A stretch of DNA of 64,000 bases, from positions 62,001 to 126,000 of the forward strand of contig CAWEMO010000001.1 in assembly GCA_963810195.1 (NCBI GenBank). The letters run 5' to 3'. The notes under the pieces are model-generated. The model did no database searches, was not told the DNA's origin, and saw only the letters and a program-made list of their open reading frames with translations. Below, in pieces: positions 25,289 to 33,651 of the stretch (its first letter is position 1; every line of letters begins with the position of its first letter). The stretch is from Chersky-840 sp963810195 (GTDB lineage: Bacteria > Actinomycetota > Acidimicrobiia > Acidimicrobiales > UBA8190). The translations under genes and the position numbers were made by a program.

Positions 25289-26949
25289 GGTGTCGACCTC
25301 CTGGAGGCGCTCATGACGGGGGACGCGCCCCGGGGGGAAGCGTCGGCACTGGCAACAGACATCGGACCGATCGATTGAGGCGACGCACACCGCGCGAGGG
25401 CGTGTGCCGTCGGATCCGCGACGTATGCGAGCTGCCGCTGCTCGACCTCGCCGACGAGTTGGCGGCTCTTGGCCTCGCTCTTGAGCAGGGTGGCGATGCT
25501 GATGGCGGCGAGGATCGCTGCGCCTGCCGCGTAGAGCAGCCCGGTGTGGATGCCGTTGACAAAGGCGTCGCGAGCATGGGCGCCGGTTGACCCCCCGGCG
25601 TGGATGGCGACGGCGAAGGAGGCCCGGGCCTGGGCGACGAGGGGGCCCGGCGCGCCGGGAAGCTGCAGGCTGGACCGGTACACGGCGGTGACGACGCTGC
25701 CGATCACGGCCGTGCCAAGTGCCCCGCCGACCTCCCGGGAGAGATCGTTCAACGCCGAGCCCACCCCCTGCTGCGCCTGGGGCAGCGCCTCGGTGATGGC
25801 GGCCGTGGCGGGCGTCATGGCCGCGCCCATGCCGACGCCGAGCGGGACGAGACCGACCAGCATCAGCACGTAGGAGGTATCCGTTCCGACCCGCGAGATG
25901 ATCACGAGCCCGGCGGCGACGAGAACAAGCCCGGTGACGCAGACGGAACGGGCGCCGAATCGCGACGCCAACCCCGGCGTGAGCCGGGCTGCCGGCATCA
26001 TCGTTGCCGACAGGGGAAGCACGGCCAGCGCGGCGACGAGCGGGCTGTAGCCACGGACACCTTCGAGGTACTGCAGGGACACGAAGGTGAACCCGAAGAA
26101 GGCGAAGAACTGAATGCAGATCGAGAGACTGCCGGCGGACAGCTTGCGGTTGGAGAACAGGCGCGGGTCCAAGAGGGGGTGGCGCTGGCGGCGCTCGAAG
26201 AGCACGAATCCCCCCAGCGCCGCCACTCCGGCGGCCACACCGCCGAGGGTGCGGGCGCTCAGCCAGCCGGCGTCGGGAGCCTCGATGATGCTGAAGACGA
26301 GGGCGACGAGCCCGACCGTGGCGAACAGCGCGCCGCCCTTGTCGAGCGCCGGCGCGTCCGGCTGAGATGACTCGGGGACGAAGCGGAAGGTGCCGACCAG
26401 GGCGATGAGGGCGAGGACGACGTTGACGGCGAAAGCGGCCCGCCAGGGGAACCAGTGGAGGAGGACCCCGCAGCACAGCAACCCCAAGATGGCGCTCCCC
26501 CCGGCGACGGCCGCCCAGATGCTGACCGCCTTCGTACGCTCGGCGGGAGGGTAGGTGCCCGTGATCGTCGACAACGTGGCCGGCATCACGAATGCGGCGC
26601 CTAGCCCGATAAGACCGCGCAGGACGATGAGGTCGTTGGCGGAGGACACTGCCATCGCCGCCGCCGATGCGGCACCGAAGACGACCAGGCCGCCGATGAG
26701 CGCCCTGCGGCGACCGTAGCGGTCGCCGAGGGCCCCGGCCGGGAGCAGCAGGACGCTGAAGACCAGCAGGTAGGCGTCGATGATCCACTCGAGCTGGGTC
26801 TGGCTGGCGTGGGTGCTCCGGACCAGGTCGGGGATGGCGACGTTCAGCGACGCCATCGCCGCCGAGACCGCCCCGAGCGCGATGCAGACGACGGCGGTGA
26901 CGATCGAGAGGTTCACCTGCCGGTTGCCGGTTCGGACCTGTGTGCGCAT
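25285..26949 (-). CDS. MFS exporter, DHA2 (14-TM) type
   Basis: 554 residues with 14 predicted membrane helices. Motif A is GALGDRYGRRRALIGG, motif B/C regions include LIVLRGLIGLGAAFVMPATL and GGSAILGLLCCGVLLHWF, and MASLNVAIPDL begins helix 1. A long polar tail with Arg-rich segment ends the protein. AGGAGGG stands seven bases before ATG 26949. It is transcribed divergently from the TetR gene and leads a unit with the CoA transferase and CrtC-like genes. Probably a proton-driven exporter of a drug or hydrophobic metabolite. Confidence 0.88.
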   Translation of the reverse strand: MRTQVRTGNRQVNLSIVTAVVCIALGAVSAAMASLNVAIPDLVRSTHASQTQLEWIIDAYLLVFSVLLLPAGALGDRYGRRRALIGGLVVFGAASAAAMAVSSANDLIVLRGLIGLGAAFVMPATLSTITGTYPPAERTKAVSIWAAVAGGSAILGLLCCGVLLHWFPWRAAFAVNVVLALIALVGTFRFVPESSQPDAPALDKGGALFATVGLVALVFSIIEAPDAGWLSARTLGGVAAGVAALGGFVLFERRQRHPLLDPRLFSNRKLSAGSLSICIQFFAFFGFTFVSLQYLEGVRGYSPLVAALAVLPLSATMMPAARLTPGLASRFGARSVCVTGLVLVAAGLVIISRVGTDTSYVLMLVGLVPLGVGMGAAMTPATAAITEALPQAQQGVGSALNDLSREVGGALGTAVIGSVVTAVYRSSLQLPGAPGPLVAQARASFAVAIHAGGSTGAHARDAFVNGIHTGLLYAAGAAILAAISIATLLKSEAKSRQLVGEVEQRQLAYVADPTAHALARCASPQSIGPMSVASADASPRGASPVMSASRRSTP

Positions 26950-26970
26950 GGCTACCCTCCTATACCGAAG

Positions 26971-27021
26971 GAATATTCTGTTTCTAACAGGCACCGGACC
27001 AAGCTGTCAAGAGGAATATTC
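26971..27021. promoter_or_regulatory. Two GAATATTC operator sites in the divergent MFS/TetR promoter
   Basis: GAATATTC palindromes lie at 26971-26978 and 27014-27021, each preceded by AG/GG and followed by a TCTG- or GTTCTG-rich flank. Between them, on the minus strand, TTGACA (27010-27005), an 18-base spacer and TAGAAA (26986-26981) form a good promoter for the MFS unit. On the plus strand, TACGGT (27035-27040) lies six bases before the TetR GTG, with its -35 region under the second site. Binding of the TetR protein here would control both directions. Confidence 0.65.
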
Positions 27022-27046
27022 GTTCTGTTTGTGGTACGGTGACGCG

Positions 27047-27712
27047 GTGCCCAGGATCACCGACGAGCGGCGCGAAGCCCGCCGCGAGCAAGTCCTCGAA
27101 GCGGCCCGGGCCTGCCTGCAGGAGCACGGCCTCGAGGCCGTGTCGATGGAGATGATCATCGCCCGTTCCGGCCTCTCGACCGGTGCCGTGTACGGCTACT
27201 TCAAGGGCAAGGACCAGATCATCAATGCCGTTGTCACCGAGGGGACGGCGGCAATGGCCGAGGACCTGGCGCCGGTCCTCACCAATCCTGAGCCACCACC
27301 GCTCCCCGAGTTCGTCGAGCAGGTGCTGCGAACCATGATGAACTTCGGTCGGCACAAGGGCGACATCGACCGACTGCTCGCCTCGCTCCACGGTTGGAGC
27401 CACTCCCAGAGCGATCCCGAGCTCAAGAAGGCCACCCGTGCCTCCTACGCCGGTCTGCGCAAGCTGTTCGCCGACGTGGTGAGACGGTGGCAGGTGGTCG
27501 GGACGTTTGACGCGACGGCAGACCCGGAGGGGATGGCGGAGCTGCTGACGTCGATAACCCTCGGATTCGTGGCCCAGCGAGCGCTGGCCGGATCGGCCGA
27601 CGTGACCGCGCACGTCGCCGCCCTCGAAGCACTGACTCACCGATCAGCCGCCGACGGCGTTGTTCGTGGACCTCGGACGAGGAAGGCCCGGGCGGCCTCA
27701 GAGTCGCCGTAG
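27047..27712 (+). CDS. TetR-family transcriptional regulator
   Basis: 221 residues. The N-terminal HTH (RREQVLEAARACLQEHGLEA, MIIARSGLSTGAVYGYFKGK) is a standard TetR domain; the C-terminal part (VEQVLRTMMNFGRHKGDIDR onward) is helical and ligand-binding. GTG 27047 is supported by a TANNNT hexamer six bases before it and by the normal distance to the HTH. Divergent from the MFS/CoA transferase/CrtC-like unit, which it most likely represses together with itself. Confidence 0.88.
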   Translation: MPRITDERREARREQVLEAARACLQEHGLEAVSMEMIIARSGLSTGAVYGYFKGKDQIINAVVTEGTAAMAEDLAPVLTNPEPPPLPEFVEQVLRTMMNFGRHKGDIDRLLASLHGWSHSQSDPELKKATRASYAGLRKLFADVVRRWQVVGTFDATADPEGMAELLTSITLGFVAQRALAGSADVTAHVAALEALTHRSAADGVVRGPRTRKARAASESP

Positions 27713-27771
27713 CCCCGCCACCGTCGATTCCTGGCCTTCCGCGATTCTCGCCCGGTGTCCGCAGGCGTTCT

Positions 27772-29163
27772 TCAGCTCGCCGTCCCAGCGGATGCTGACC
27801 GGTGATCGAGAGTCCCCTGAACCCACGTTGCTACCGCCACCAATCCGACAGCAGCCAAAATCGCGAGGGATGGTTCGGCGGCTACGCGCAATCGGGTGCT
27901 CCCGTAGAAGATGGCCGCGTTGAGAGCAACGACTATGAGTGGTACTGCAATGATGACAAAACGCCGCCAGGATCGCCGTAGTGTGCCGACGGTTCCCACG
28001 ATCACGAAGGGGAAGAGGATCAAGTCGAGAATCCGACCGAGTTGTTCAAAGCCTCGGACTCGACCTTCGTCCATGGCGAAGCGCAGCTGGAAGGCCTGGT
28101 TGCCAAATCCCCAAACTGCCTCCTCCCGCGCCAGCACAATTCGTGGCATGGCACCTAGATGAGTGCGGGCATATCGCTCCGCGATGCTCGTGAGCGCGTT
28201 GTTCAATGTGAGTTCAGTCCACGCTCCGCTTTTCCCCGGTGGTTTCGTGTCTTTCAGGATCCCCCCTGAACGCGTGAAGATACATTTGTGACTGTAGCCA
28301 CCATAAGTAGGGTCTTTGGGATTGAAGGTGTTGGAACAGTAGGACCCCGCCAGCGTCAGCCCTCCGTCATCGGACAGCACGGCGCCGCCGAGCTGAATCT
28401 CGTTTCGAAGAAGCCAGGGCCCCAGCAGGAGTGCGCAGCCCGCCAAGAACGCGAGCCCGAACACAAGACGTTGCCGCCAGGCGCCGGCGGTCAAGAGCAC
28501 CGCCGGCACCCCCAGGAGCGCGAGGAAGTCGATTGCCTCACTGCGGATGAGGGCCAACACTGCGATCATGAGGCCAAGGGCAACAAAACGCCACACCGTC
28601 GCCTGCTCAATGCACCGAAGGGCCAACAATAACGCGGCTGGTATCGCGATGAGGTAGACGCTCTCGCTCATCAGGGTGCCGCCCCATTGGAACGAGAGCG
28701 GGTCGATCGCCCCGACGCCCGCCGCGACAAGGCCGACGGCAGGGCCAGCAACTCTCCGCCCGAGCAGACCGAGCACGAGGATCCCGATCGCGGACACCCC
28801 GGCAAGCGCAATACGCTGGGAATCAGCCGAGCGGATCCCGAGTGCGTCGAAAAACGCCAGAACGAACGGAAAGATCGGCGGATGAGCCGCTGTGGGCACG
28901 AGCTTGCCCGATCCGGTGACACTCGTGGCAACGAACCCCTTTCCATTGGTGAGATTCGTCGCCACCTGCCGGAACCACACCGCGTCGCCAGTGACCTTTT
29001 TCGACCTCACGCTGATCGCAAACGCGACGCGCACCACCAAGGCCACGAAGACGATCGCCGACAACGCGGGGCCAAAAGACGACGAGTACTTCGGAGCTGA
29101 GACGTCGACGACAGAGCCAGGACGCTCGATCTGTTGCCCCGTTGCATTCGGCGTCGTGCTCAT
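27772..29163 (-). CDS. Glycosyltransferase family 39 / ArnT-like membrane protein
   Basis: 463 residues with about twelve membrane helices. The first extracytoplasmic loop has TGDAVWFRQVATNLTNGKGF, whose Asp is typical of the GT-C catalytic loop, and then TAAHPPIFPFVLAFFDALG, the HPP motif of the PMT/GT39 group. Such enzymes move sugar from a polyprenyl-phosphate donor onto a lipid or protein outside the membrane. Convergent with the TetR gene. Confidence 0.82.
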   Translation of the reverse strand: MSTTPNATGQQIERPGSVVDVSAPKYSSSFGPALSAIVFVALVVRVAFAISVRSKKVTGDAVWFRQVATNLTNGKGFVATSVTGSGKLVPTAAHPPIFPFVLAFFDALGIRSADSQRIALAGVSAIGILVLGLLGRRVAGPAVGLVAAGVGAIDPLSFQWGGTLMSESVYLIAIPAALLLALRCIEQATVWRFVALGLMIAVLALIRSEAIDFLALLGVPAVLLTAGAWRQRLVFGLAFLAGCALLLGPWLLRNEIQLGGAVLSDDGGLTLAGSYCSNTFNPKDPTYGGYSHKCIFTRSGGILKDTKPPGKSGAWTELTLNNALTSIAERYARTHLGAMPRIVLAREEAVWGFGNQAFQLRFAMDEGRVRGFEQLGRILDLILFPFVIVGTVGTLRRSWRRFVIIAVPLIVVALNAAIFYGSTRLRVAAEPSLAILAAVGLVAVATWVQGTLDHRSASAGTAS

Positions 29164-29382
29164 ATGGCGTGCACGATCGACGGTGACCTCGAACTCCTCA
29201 ACACGTCATCATCACAAATGATGAGCACCCAGGCCTGTCACCCTGCCAGGGCCGTCTGCCGATCTGGCAGCCCAGTGCGCCAAGTTGGCACGATCCATTC
29301 GCTGCCCCAGGCTTTTGGAGGCCCGACCTCACAGGTGGGCCCACTACCGCTCGCTTCGCCCTCGATAGACAGCCGGTGAATA

Positions 29383-29400
29383 AGTTATGGTAGCGTAACT
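29383..29400. promoter_or_regulatory. Promoter and putative MarR operator of the MFS-MarR-flavoprotein operon
   Basis: AGTTA-N8-TAACT (29383-29400) is an inverted repeat whose arms extend imperfectly outward. The TAGCGT hexamer at 29391-29396 lies inside it and seven bases before the ATG at 29404, so it is probably the -10 of a leaderless transcript. A MarR dimer bound here would block the promoter. Confidence 0.5.
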
Positions 29401-29403
29401 ATT

Positions 29404-30879
29404 ATGGTTATACAAGGGACCGGAGCCAGCCCGGCCGTGACCTACGAGATGAGCCGCCGGCGGCGAATCGGCATCCTGCTCATCTGCTCGATGAGCCTGC
29501 TCATCGTGGGGCTCGACGTCACCATCGTCAACGTGGCCCTGCCCTCGATCGGCCGGGACTTCCACGCGCCGCTGTCGGGCCTGCAGTGGACGGTGGACGC
29601 CTACACCCTGGTTCTGGCCAGCCTGCTCATGCTCTCGGGCTCGACCGCGGATCGCCTCGGGCGCCGGCGCACCTTCGTCATCGGGCTGTTCACCTTCGCG
29701 GCGGGCTCATTGCTGTGCAGCCTGGCCCCCAACCTCACCACGTTGATCATCTTCCGCATGGTCCAGGCTGTGGGCGGATCGATGCTCAATCCGGTGGCCA
29801 TGTCGATCATCACCAACACCTTCACCATCCCCCGGGAGCGGGCCCAGGCCATCGGGGTCTGGGCAGCGGTGGTCGGGGTGTCGATGGCGCTGGGACCGGT
29901 GGTGGGTGGGCTGCTTGTGACGTCGGTCGGTTGGCGGTCGATCTTCTGGATCAACATCCCCGTCGGGCTGACAGCAGTGGTCCTGGCCCTGCACTACATC
30001 CCCGAGTCCAAGGCGCCGGTGGCCAGGAAGGTGGACGTCCCCGGGCAGGTGCTCGTGATCGCGCTTCTGAGCTCGCTCACCTACGGCATCATCGAATCCC
30101 CCGCACGGGGCTGGTCGTCGGCTGTCATCGTCGTGGCTTTCGCCGTGGCAGCCGTGTCGTTGGCCGCGCTGTTGGTCTGGGAGCATCGGGCCAGTGAGCC
30201 GCTCATCGACCTGCGCTTCTTCCGGTCCGTGCCGTTCTCCTCGGCAGCGGTCATCGCCGTTGCCGCCTTCGCCGCCCTCGGTGGTTTCCTGTTCCTCAAC
30301 ACCCTCTACCTCCAGGACGTGCGCGGGCTCTCCCCGCTCCAGGCGGGGATCGATACCCTGCCCATGGCAGCCATGACCATGCTCCTCCCGCCATTCTCCG
30401 GCCGATTGGTCGGTCGGCGGGGGGCCAGGATCCCCCTGGTCATCGCGGGCACGACGCTGGGCGCCGCCTGTCTCATGCTGGTCGGACTGAGCGCCACGAC
30501 CCCGTTCACGACGTTGTTCATCGCGTACGTGATCTTCGGCATCGGCTTCGGTTTCGTGAACGCGCCGATCACCAATGCCGCTGTGTCGGGTATGCCCCGG
30601 GCCCAGGCCGGTGTGGCTGCGGCCATCGCCTCCACGTCGCGCCAAATCGGCCAGACCCTGGGCGTGGCGGTCGTGGGCGCGCTCGTGTCCACCTCTTTGC
30701 GCAACGTCGAGCACCCTGACTTCGCCCTGGCCAGTCGGGCCGGCTGGTGGGTGCTGGCCGGATGCGGGGCGATAGTCTTGGTCCTCGGCCTGGTCGCGAC
30801 ATCCACATGGGCTCGGGGCACGGCCCAACGCACGGCCGAGGCCATCAACCCCGAGTTTCTCGAAGGACACACACGATGA
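29404..30879 (+). CDS. MFS exporter, DHA2 (14-TM) type
   Basis: 491 residues with 14 membrane helices. Motif A (STADRLGRRRTFVIGLFTFA), the D in MSLLIVGLDVTIVNVALPSI of helix 1, and motif C (AVVGVSMALGPVVGGLLV) place it in the EmrB/QacA group. The end overlaps the MarR start as ATGA, so exporter and regulator are translationally coupled. Probably exports a toxic compound or metabolite sensed by the MarR protein. Confidence 0.9.
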   Translation: MVIQGTGASPAVTYEMSRRRRIGILLICSMSLLIVGLDVTIVNVALPSIGRDFHAPLSGLQWTVDAYTLVLASLLMLSGSTADRLGRRRTFVIGLFTFAAGSLLCSLAPNLTTLIIFRMVQAVGGSMLNPVAMSIITNTFTIPRERAQAIGVWAAVVGVSMALGPVVGGLLVTSVGWRSIFWINIPVGLTAVVLALHYIPESKAPVARKVDVPGQVLVIALLSSLTYGIIESPARGWSSAVIVVAFAVAAVSLAALLVWEHRASEPLIDLRFFRSVPFSSAAVIAVAAFAALGGFLFLNTLYLQDVRGLSPLQAGIDTLPMAAMTMLLPPFSGRLVGRRGARIPLVIAGTTLGAACLMLVGLSATTPFTTLFIAYVIFGIGFGFVNAPITNAAVSGMPRAQAGVAAAIASTSRQIGQTLGVAVVGALVSTSLRNVEHPDFALASRAGWWVLAGCGAIVLVLGLVATSTWARGTAQRTAEAINPEFLEGHTR

Positions 30880-31319
30880 CGTCGGCGGGTGGCCGTCGCG
30901 ACAAAGCGGCACGCCAGGCGTGGCAGGCAATGGCCAATCTGGTGCTGGACAACGAGCGCCGACGAGAGGTCAGTGAACACGTCGGTCTGAGCTTCGGAAA
31001 GATCAGGGCGTTGCGACGGATCGCCGATCGGCCCATGCCCATGGGGGAGCTGGCCGCCCTGTTGGGCATGGATCCACCCAACCTGACCACGGTGGTCGAT
31101 GACCTCGAGCACATGGGCCTGGTGGAGCGCCGGCCCCATCCCACGGACCGGAGGGCCAAGCTCGTGGTGGCCACCGATGCCGGTGCGTCGCTGGCCCGAC
31201 GGGCCCAGCAGATCCTGGAGCGGCCACCGGTGGGCCTGTCCAAGCTGCCAGCCGAGGACCTCGAGATCCTGGGGCGGATCCTGTCCCGGCTGAGTCAGGA
31301 TCAGGGACCCGGCGAGTGA
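30876..31319 (+). CDS. MarR-family transcriptional regulator
   Basis: 147 residues: a dimerisation helix (ARQAWQAMANLVLDNERRRE), winged-helix core (PMPMGELAALLGMDPPNLTT with recognition helix VVDDLEHMGLVERR) and the wing HPTDRRAKLVVATDAG, whose DRR is the family signature. It overlaps both the upstream MFS gene (ATGA) and the downstream flavoprotein (GTGA). Likely auto-represses the operon through the inverted repeat at 29383-29400. Confidence 0.9.
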   Translation: MTSAGGRRDKAARQAWQAMANLVLDNERRREVSEHVGLSFGKIRALRRIADRPMPMGELAALLGMDPPNLTTVVDDLEHMGLVERRPHPTDRRAKLVVATDAGASLARRAQQILERPPVGLSKLPAEDLEILGRILSRLSQDQGPGE

Positions 31320-32806
31320 CCCCGCGAACAAGACATGGTGCCGGTCATGGACCCCTTGAGTTGAGCGAGCGCGTGAGCCCGCTCGAGGTGGCCGAGGTCG
31401 ATTCGTTCGACCTGGAAACCGACGTACTCGTCGCCGGCTTGGGTGCGGCGGGCTGCTGCGTGGCGCACGCCGCCCGAGAGGGTGGCGCCGAGGTCCTGGT
31501 GGCCGAGCGGGCCTCGGGGGCGGGAGGGGCCGCGGCCTTGTCCGAGGGAATCGTGTATCTCGGCGGAGGCACGCCGGTCCAGGTCGCCTGCGGGTTCGAG
31601 GACTCGGTCGACAACATGGTGCGTTACCTGCTTGCGGCGTGCGGCCCCGAGCCCGACGAGGCGAAGATCGTCGCGTACGCCGAGGCGAGTCTCGGCCACT
31701 TCGACTGGCTGGTGGCACGAGGAGTCGAGTACGACGCCCGACTCGACGTCGAAACGCAGATGGCTCCTTCCGGCACAGAGGGACTCGTCTGGTCCGGTGG
31801 CGAGGATGCCTGGCCCTTCAACGAGATCGCCGTGCCCGCGCCGCGGGGACACCTGGCCAAGACCAAGCGCTCGACGGGGTGGCTGCTCATGCAGAAGCTC
31901 GCCGAGGCTGCTGTCAGCGCCGGAGCCGACGTCTCGTACGACACGCGGGTCGAGCGCCTCATCGTCGACCACGGCCGTGTGGTCGGCGCCGTGGCCTCCC
32001 GCTACGGCGAGCGGGTTGCGGTCAAAGCCCGCCGGGGCGTCGTGCTCACCTCTGGGGGTTTCATCTGGAACGACAAGATGCTCCGGCGCCACGCCCCTTC
32101 CCTGCTGCTGGGGACCTGGAAGGTCGGGACCGAGGCGGACGACGGCCGGGGGATCGAGATGGCCCAGGCGGTGGGGGCCCAGGTCAAGAACATGCACGCC
32201 GGGGAGGTTTCACTGCCGATCATCCCGCCGAGGCAGCTGACCGAGGGCATCATCGTCGACGGCGCCGGCCAGCGCTTCATCAACGAGGACACCTACATGG
32301 GCCGGGTCGGCCAGGCCGCACTCTACGAGCGCGACGCCACGTGCTTCCTCGTGATCGATGAGGCCGGTTACGCGCCCAACTGGATGGGCCTCGAGGCTTC
32401 CTGGGTGTGCGAGACCGTCGACGAACTCGAGGTCCTCATGGGCCTCCCGCTGGGCTCGCTCGAGGCGACGCTCGCGCTGTACAACCGCCACGCCGAGCTC
32501 GGTGCCGACCCGGTCTTCCACAAGCGTCCCGAGCGTGTGCGGCCGCTCGTCCCGCCTCTTGGAGCCTTCGACCTGCGACGGGGTGCTGCGCCGTATGCGC
32601 CGTTCACGCTCGGCGGCCTCGAGACCACTGTCGCCGGCGAGGTCCTGGACGTCACGGGTACGCCCATCCCCGGCCTGTTTGCTGCGGGGCGGGCCACGGC
32701 TGGGATCTGCTCATTCGGCTACGCCTCGGGCCTGTCAATAGGCGATTCCACACTCTTCGGCCGCTTTGCCGGAACGACCGTGGCCATGTCGGCGAACGTC
32801 ATCTGA
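31316..32806 (+). CDS. FAD-dependent oxidoreductase (fumarate reductase/ketosteroid dehydrogenase type)
   Basis: 496 residues. The N-terminal FAD motif is VLVAGLGAAGCCVAHAAREG, followed by the family's GGAAALSEG-type segment. The substrate domain includes YDTRVERLIVDHGRVVGAVA and GVVLTSGGFIWNDKM, and the C-terminus has GTPIPGLFAAGRATAGICSF, the usual FAD-domain closing motif. It belongs to FAD_binding_2 proteins such as fumarate reductases and 3-ketosteroid-delta-1-dehydrogenases. The GTG overlaps the MarR stop. The substrate is probably related to what the exporter carries, but cannot be named. Confidence 0.82.
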   Translation: MTPRTRHGAGHGPLELSERVSPLEVAEVDSFDLETDVLVAGLGAAGCCVAHAAREGGAEVLVAERASGAGGAAALSEGIVYLGGGTPVQVACGFEDSVDNMVRYLLAACGPEPDEAKIVAYAEASLGHFDWLVARGVEYDARLDVETQMAPSGTEGLVWSGGEDAWPFNEIAVPAPRGHLAKTKRSTGWLLMQKLAEAAVSAGADVSYDTRVERLIVDHGRVVGAVASRYGERVAVKARRGVVLTSGGFIWNDKMLRRHAPSLLLGTWKVGTEADDGRGIEMAQAVGAQVKNMHAGEVSLPIIPPRQLTEGIIVDGAGQRFINEDTYMGRVGQAALYERDATCFLVIDEAGYAPNWMGLEASWVCETVDELEVLMGLPLGSLEATLALYNRHAELGADPVFHKRPERVRPLVPPLGAFDLRRGAAPYAPFTLGGLETTVAGEVLDVTGTPIPGLFAAGRATAGICSFGYASGLSIGDSTLFGRFAGTTVAMSANVI

Positions 32807-32832
32807 GGAACACCGCAGCTGCACCCGTGATG

Positions 32833-33582
32833 TCAGTGTCCAGCGTTCTGACCCCCGTCGATGTGCAGAATCTCGCCGGTGACGAAGGTGGCCCGTTCGA
32901 GATAGAGGATCCCGTCGATGACGTCGCTGATCTCACCGACCCGGCCCAGAGGGTGAAGGTCGGCCAGGTCCTCATAGGAGGTCGGGTCGTGCCAGGCGGT
33001 CCGGATGACACCGGGGGCTACTGCATTGACCCGCACGCCCCGTGACGCGTACTCGATGGCGAGCGATCGGGTTACGGCCGCCAATCCCCCCTTGGTGAGG
33101 GACGCCAACGCGGAGGGCCTCTTGCTGTCTGCGTGGTCGACGAGGCTCGTCGAGATGTTGACGATGTGGCCACTGCCTTGGGTGAGCATGTGTCGAATCA
33201 CCGCCTGGGTGATGTGGAAGAAGCCGGTCAGATTCACGGCGGTCATGGCGGAATAGTCGGCCAGTGTGTAGTCCGTGAACGGCTTGCCGATGAAGATCCC
33301 GGCGTTGTTGATCAGGGTGTCGATCCGTCCGAACCGCTCGATCGCCTGATGCACCACCCTCTGAGCGGTCTCGACCTCTGCGATGTCACCATCCACGGTG
33401 AGGACGTCGTGGTCATCGGAGGGGGAGATCGAGTGCGATGTGGCAACGACCGAGTACTCGCAGTGGCGGAATGCGGCGACCAGGCCTGCGCCGATGCCAC
33501 GTGAGGCGCCGGTGACGATCGCGACTCTCTTGCCTCCGGCGGGCGAGCCCGCCGGTTGTGGGGGGTCGGGCGCCCGGCTCAT
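32833..33582 (-). CDS. SDR-fold protein lacking the catalytic tyrosine
   Basis: 249 residues with a classical SDR layout: TGASRGIG cofactor motif, NNAG, the serine strand HIVNISTSL, and PG at VNAVAPGVIRT. At the active site the sequence is RPSALASLTKGGLAAVTRS: lysine is present, but the position four residues before it is alanine, not tyrosine. The C-terminal IDGGQNAG is normal. Last gene of a minus-strand run with the flavoprotein, hydrolase and redoxin genes. It may be a catalytically altered SDR or a binding protein; other members with the same ALASLTKGGL motif exist in my recollection. Confidence 0.82.
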   Translation of the reverse strand: MSRAPDPPQPAGSPAGGKRVAIVTGASRGIGAGLVAAFRHCEYSVVATSHSISPSDDHDVLTVDGDIAEVETAQRVVHQAIERFGRIDTLINNAGIFIGKPFTDYTLADYSAMTAVNLTGFFHITQAVIRHMLTQGSGHIVNISTSLVDHADSKRPSALASLTKGGLAAVTRSLAIEYASRGVRVNAVAPGVIRTAWHDPTSYEDLADLHPLGRVGEISDVIDGILYLERATFVTGEILHIDGGQNAGH

Positions 33583-33651
33583 CCGACCAGGGAGGTCTCG
33601 TAGTTCACGCCGCCGGGCTGGCGCCCGGATGGATCACCTCGATCATGACGA

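Noticed and set aside
23828..26788. A continuous 986-codon minus-strand frame covering the CoA transferase and most of the MFS gene
   Set aside because: Only the part from ATG 25288 is homologous to a protein; upstream it is an Arg-rich shadow of the MFS gene.
29707..30930. 407-codon minus-strand frame opposite the second MFS gene
   Set aside because: His/Arg/Gly-rich antisense shadow; the plus strand carries 14 helices and MFS motifs.
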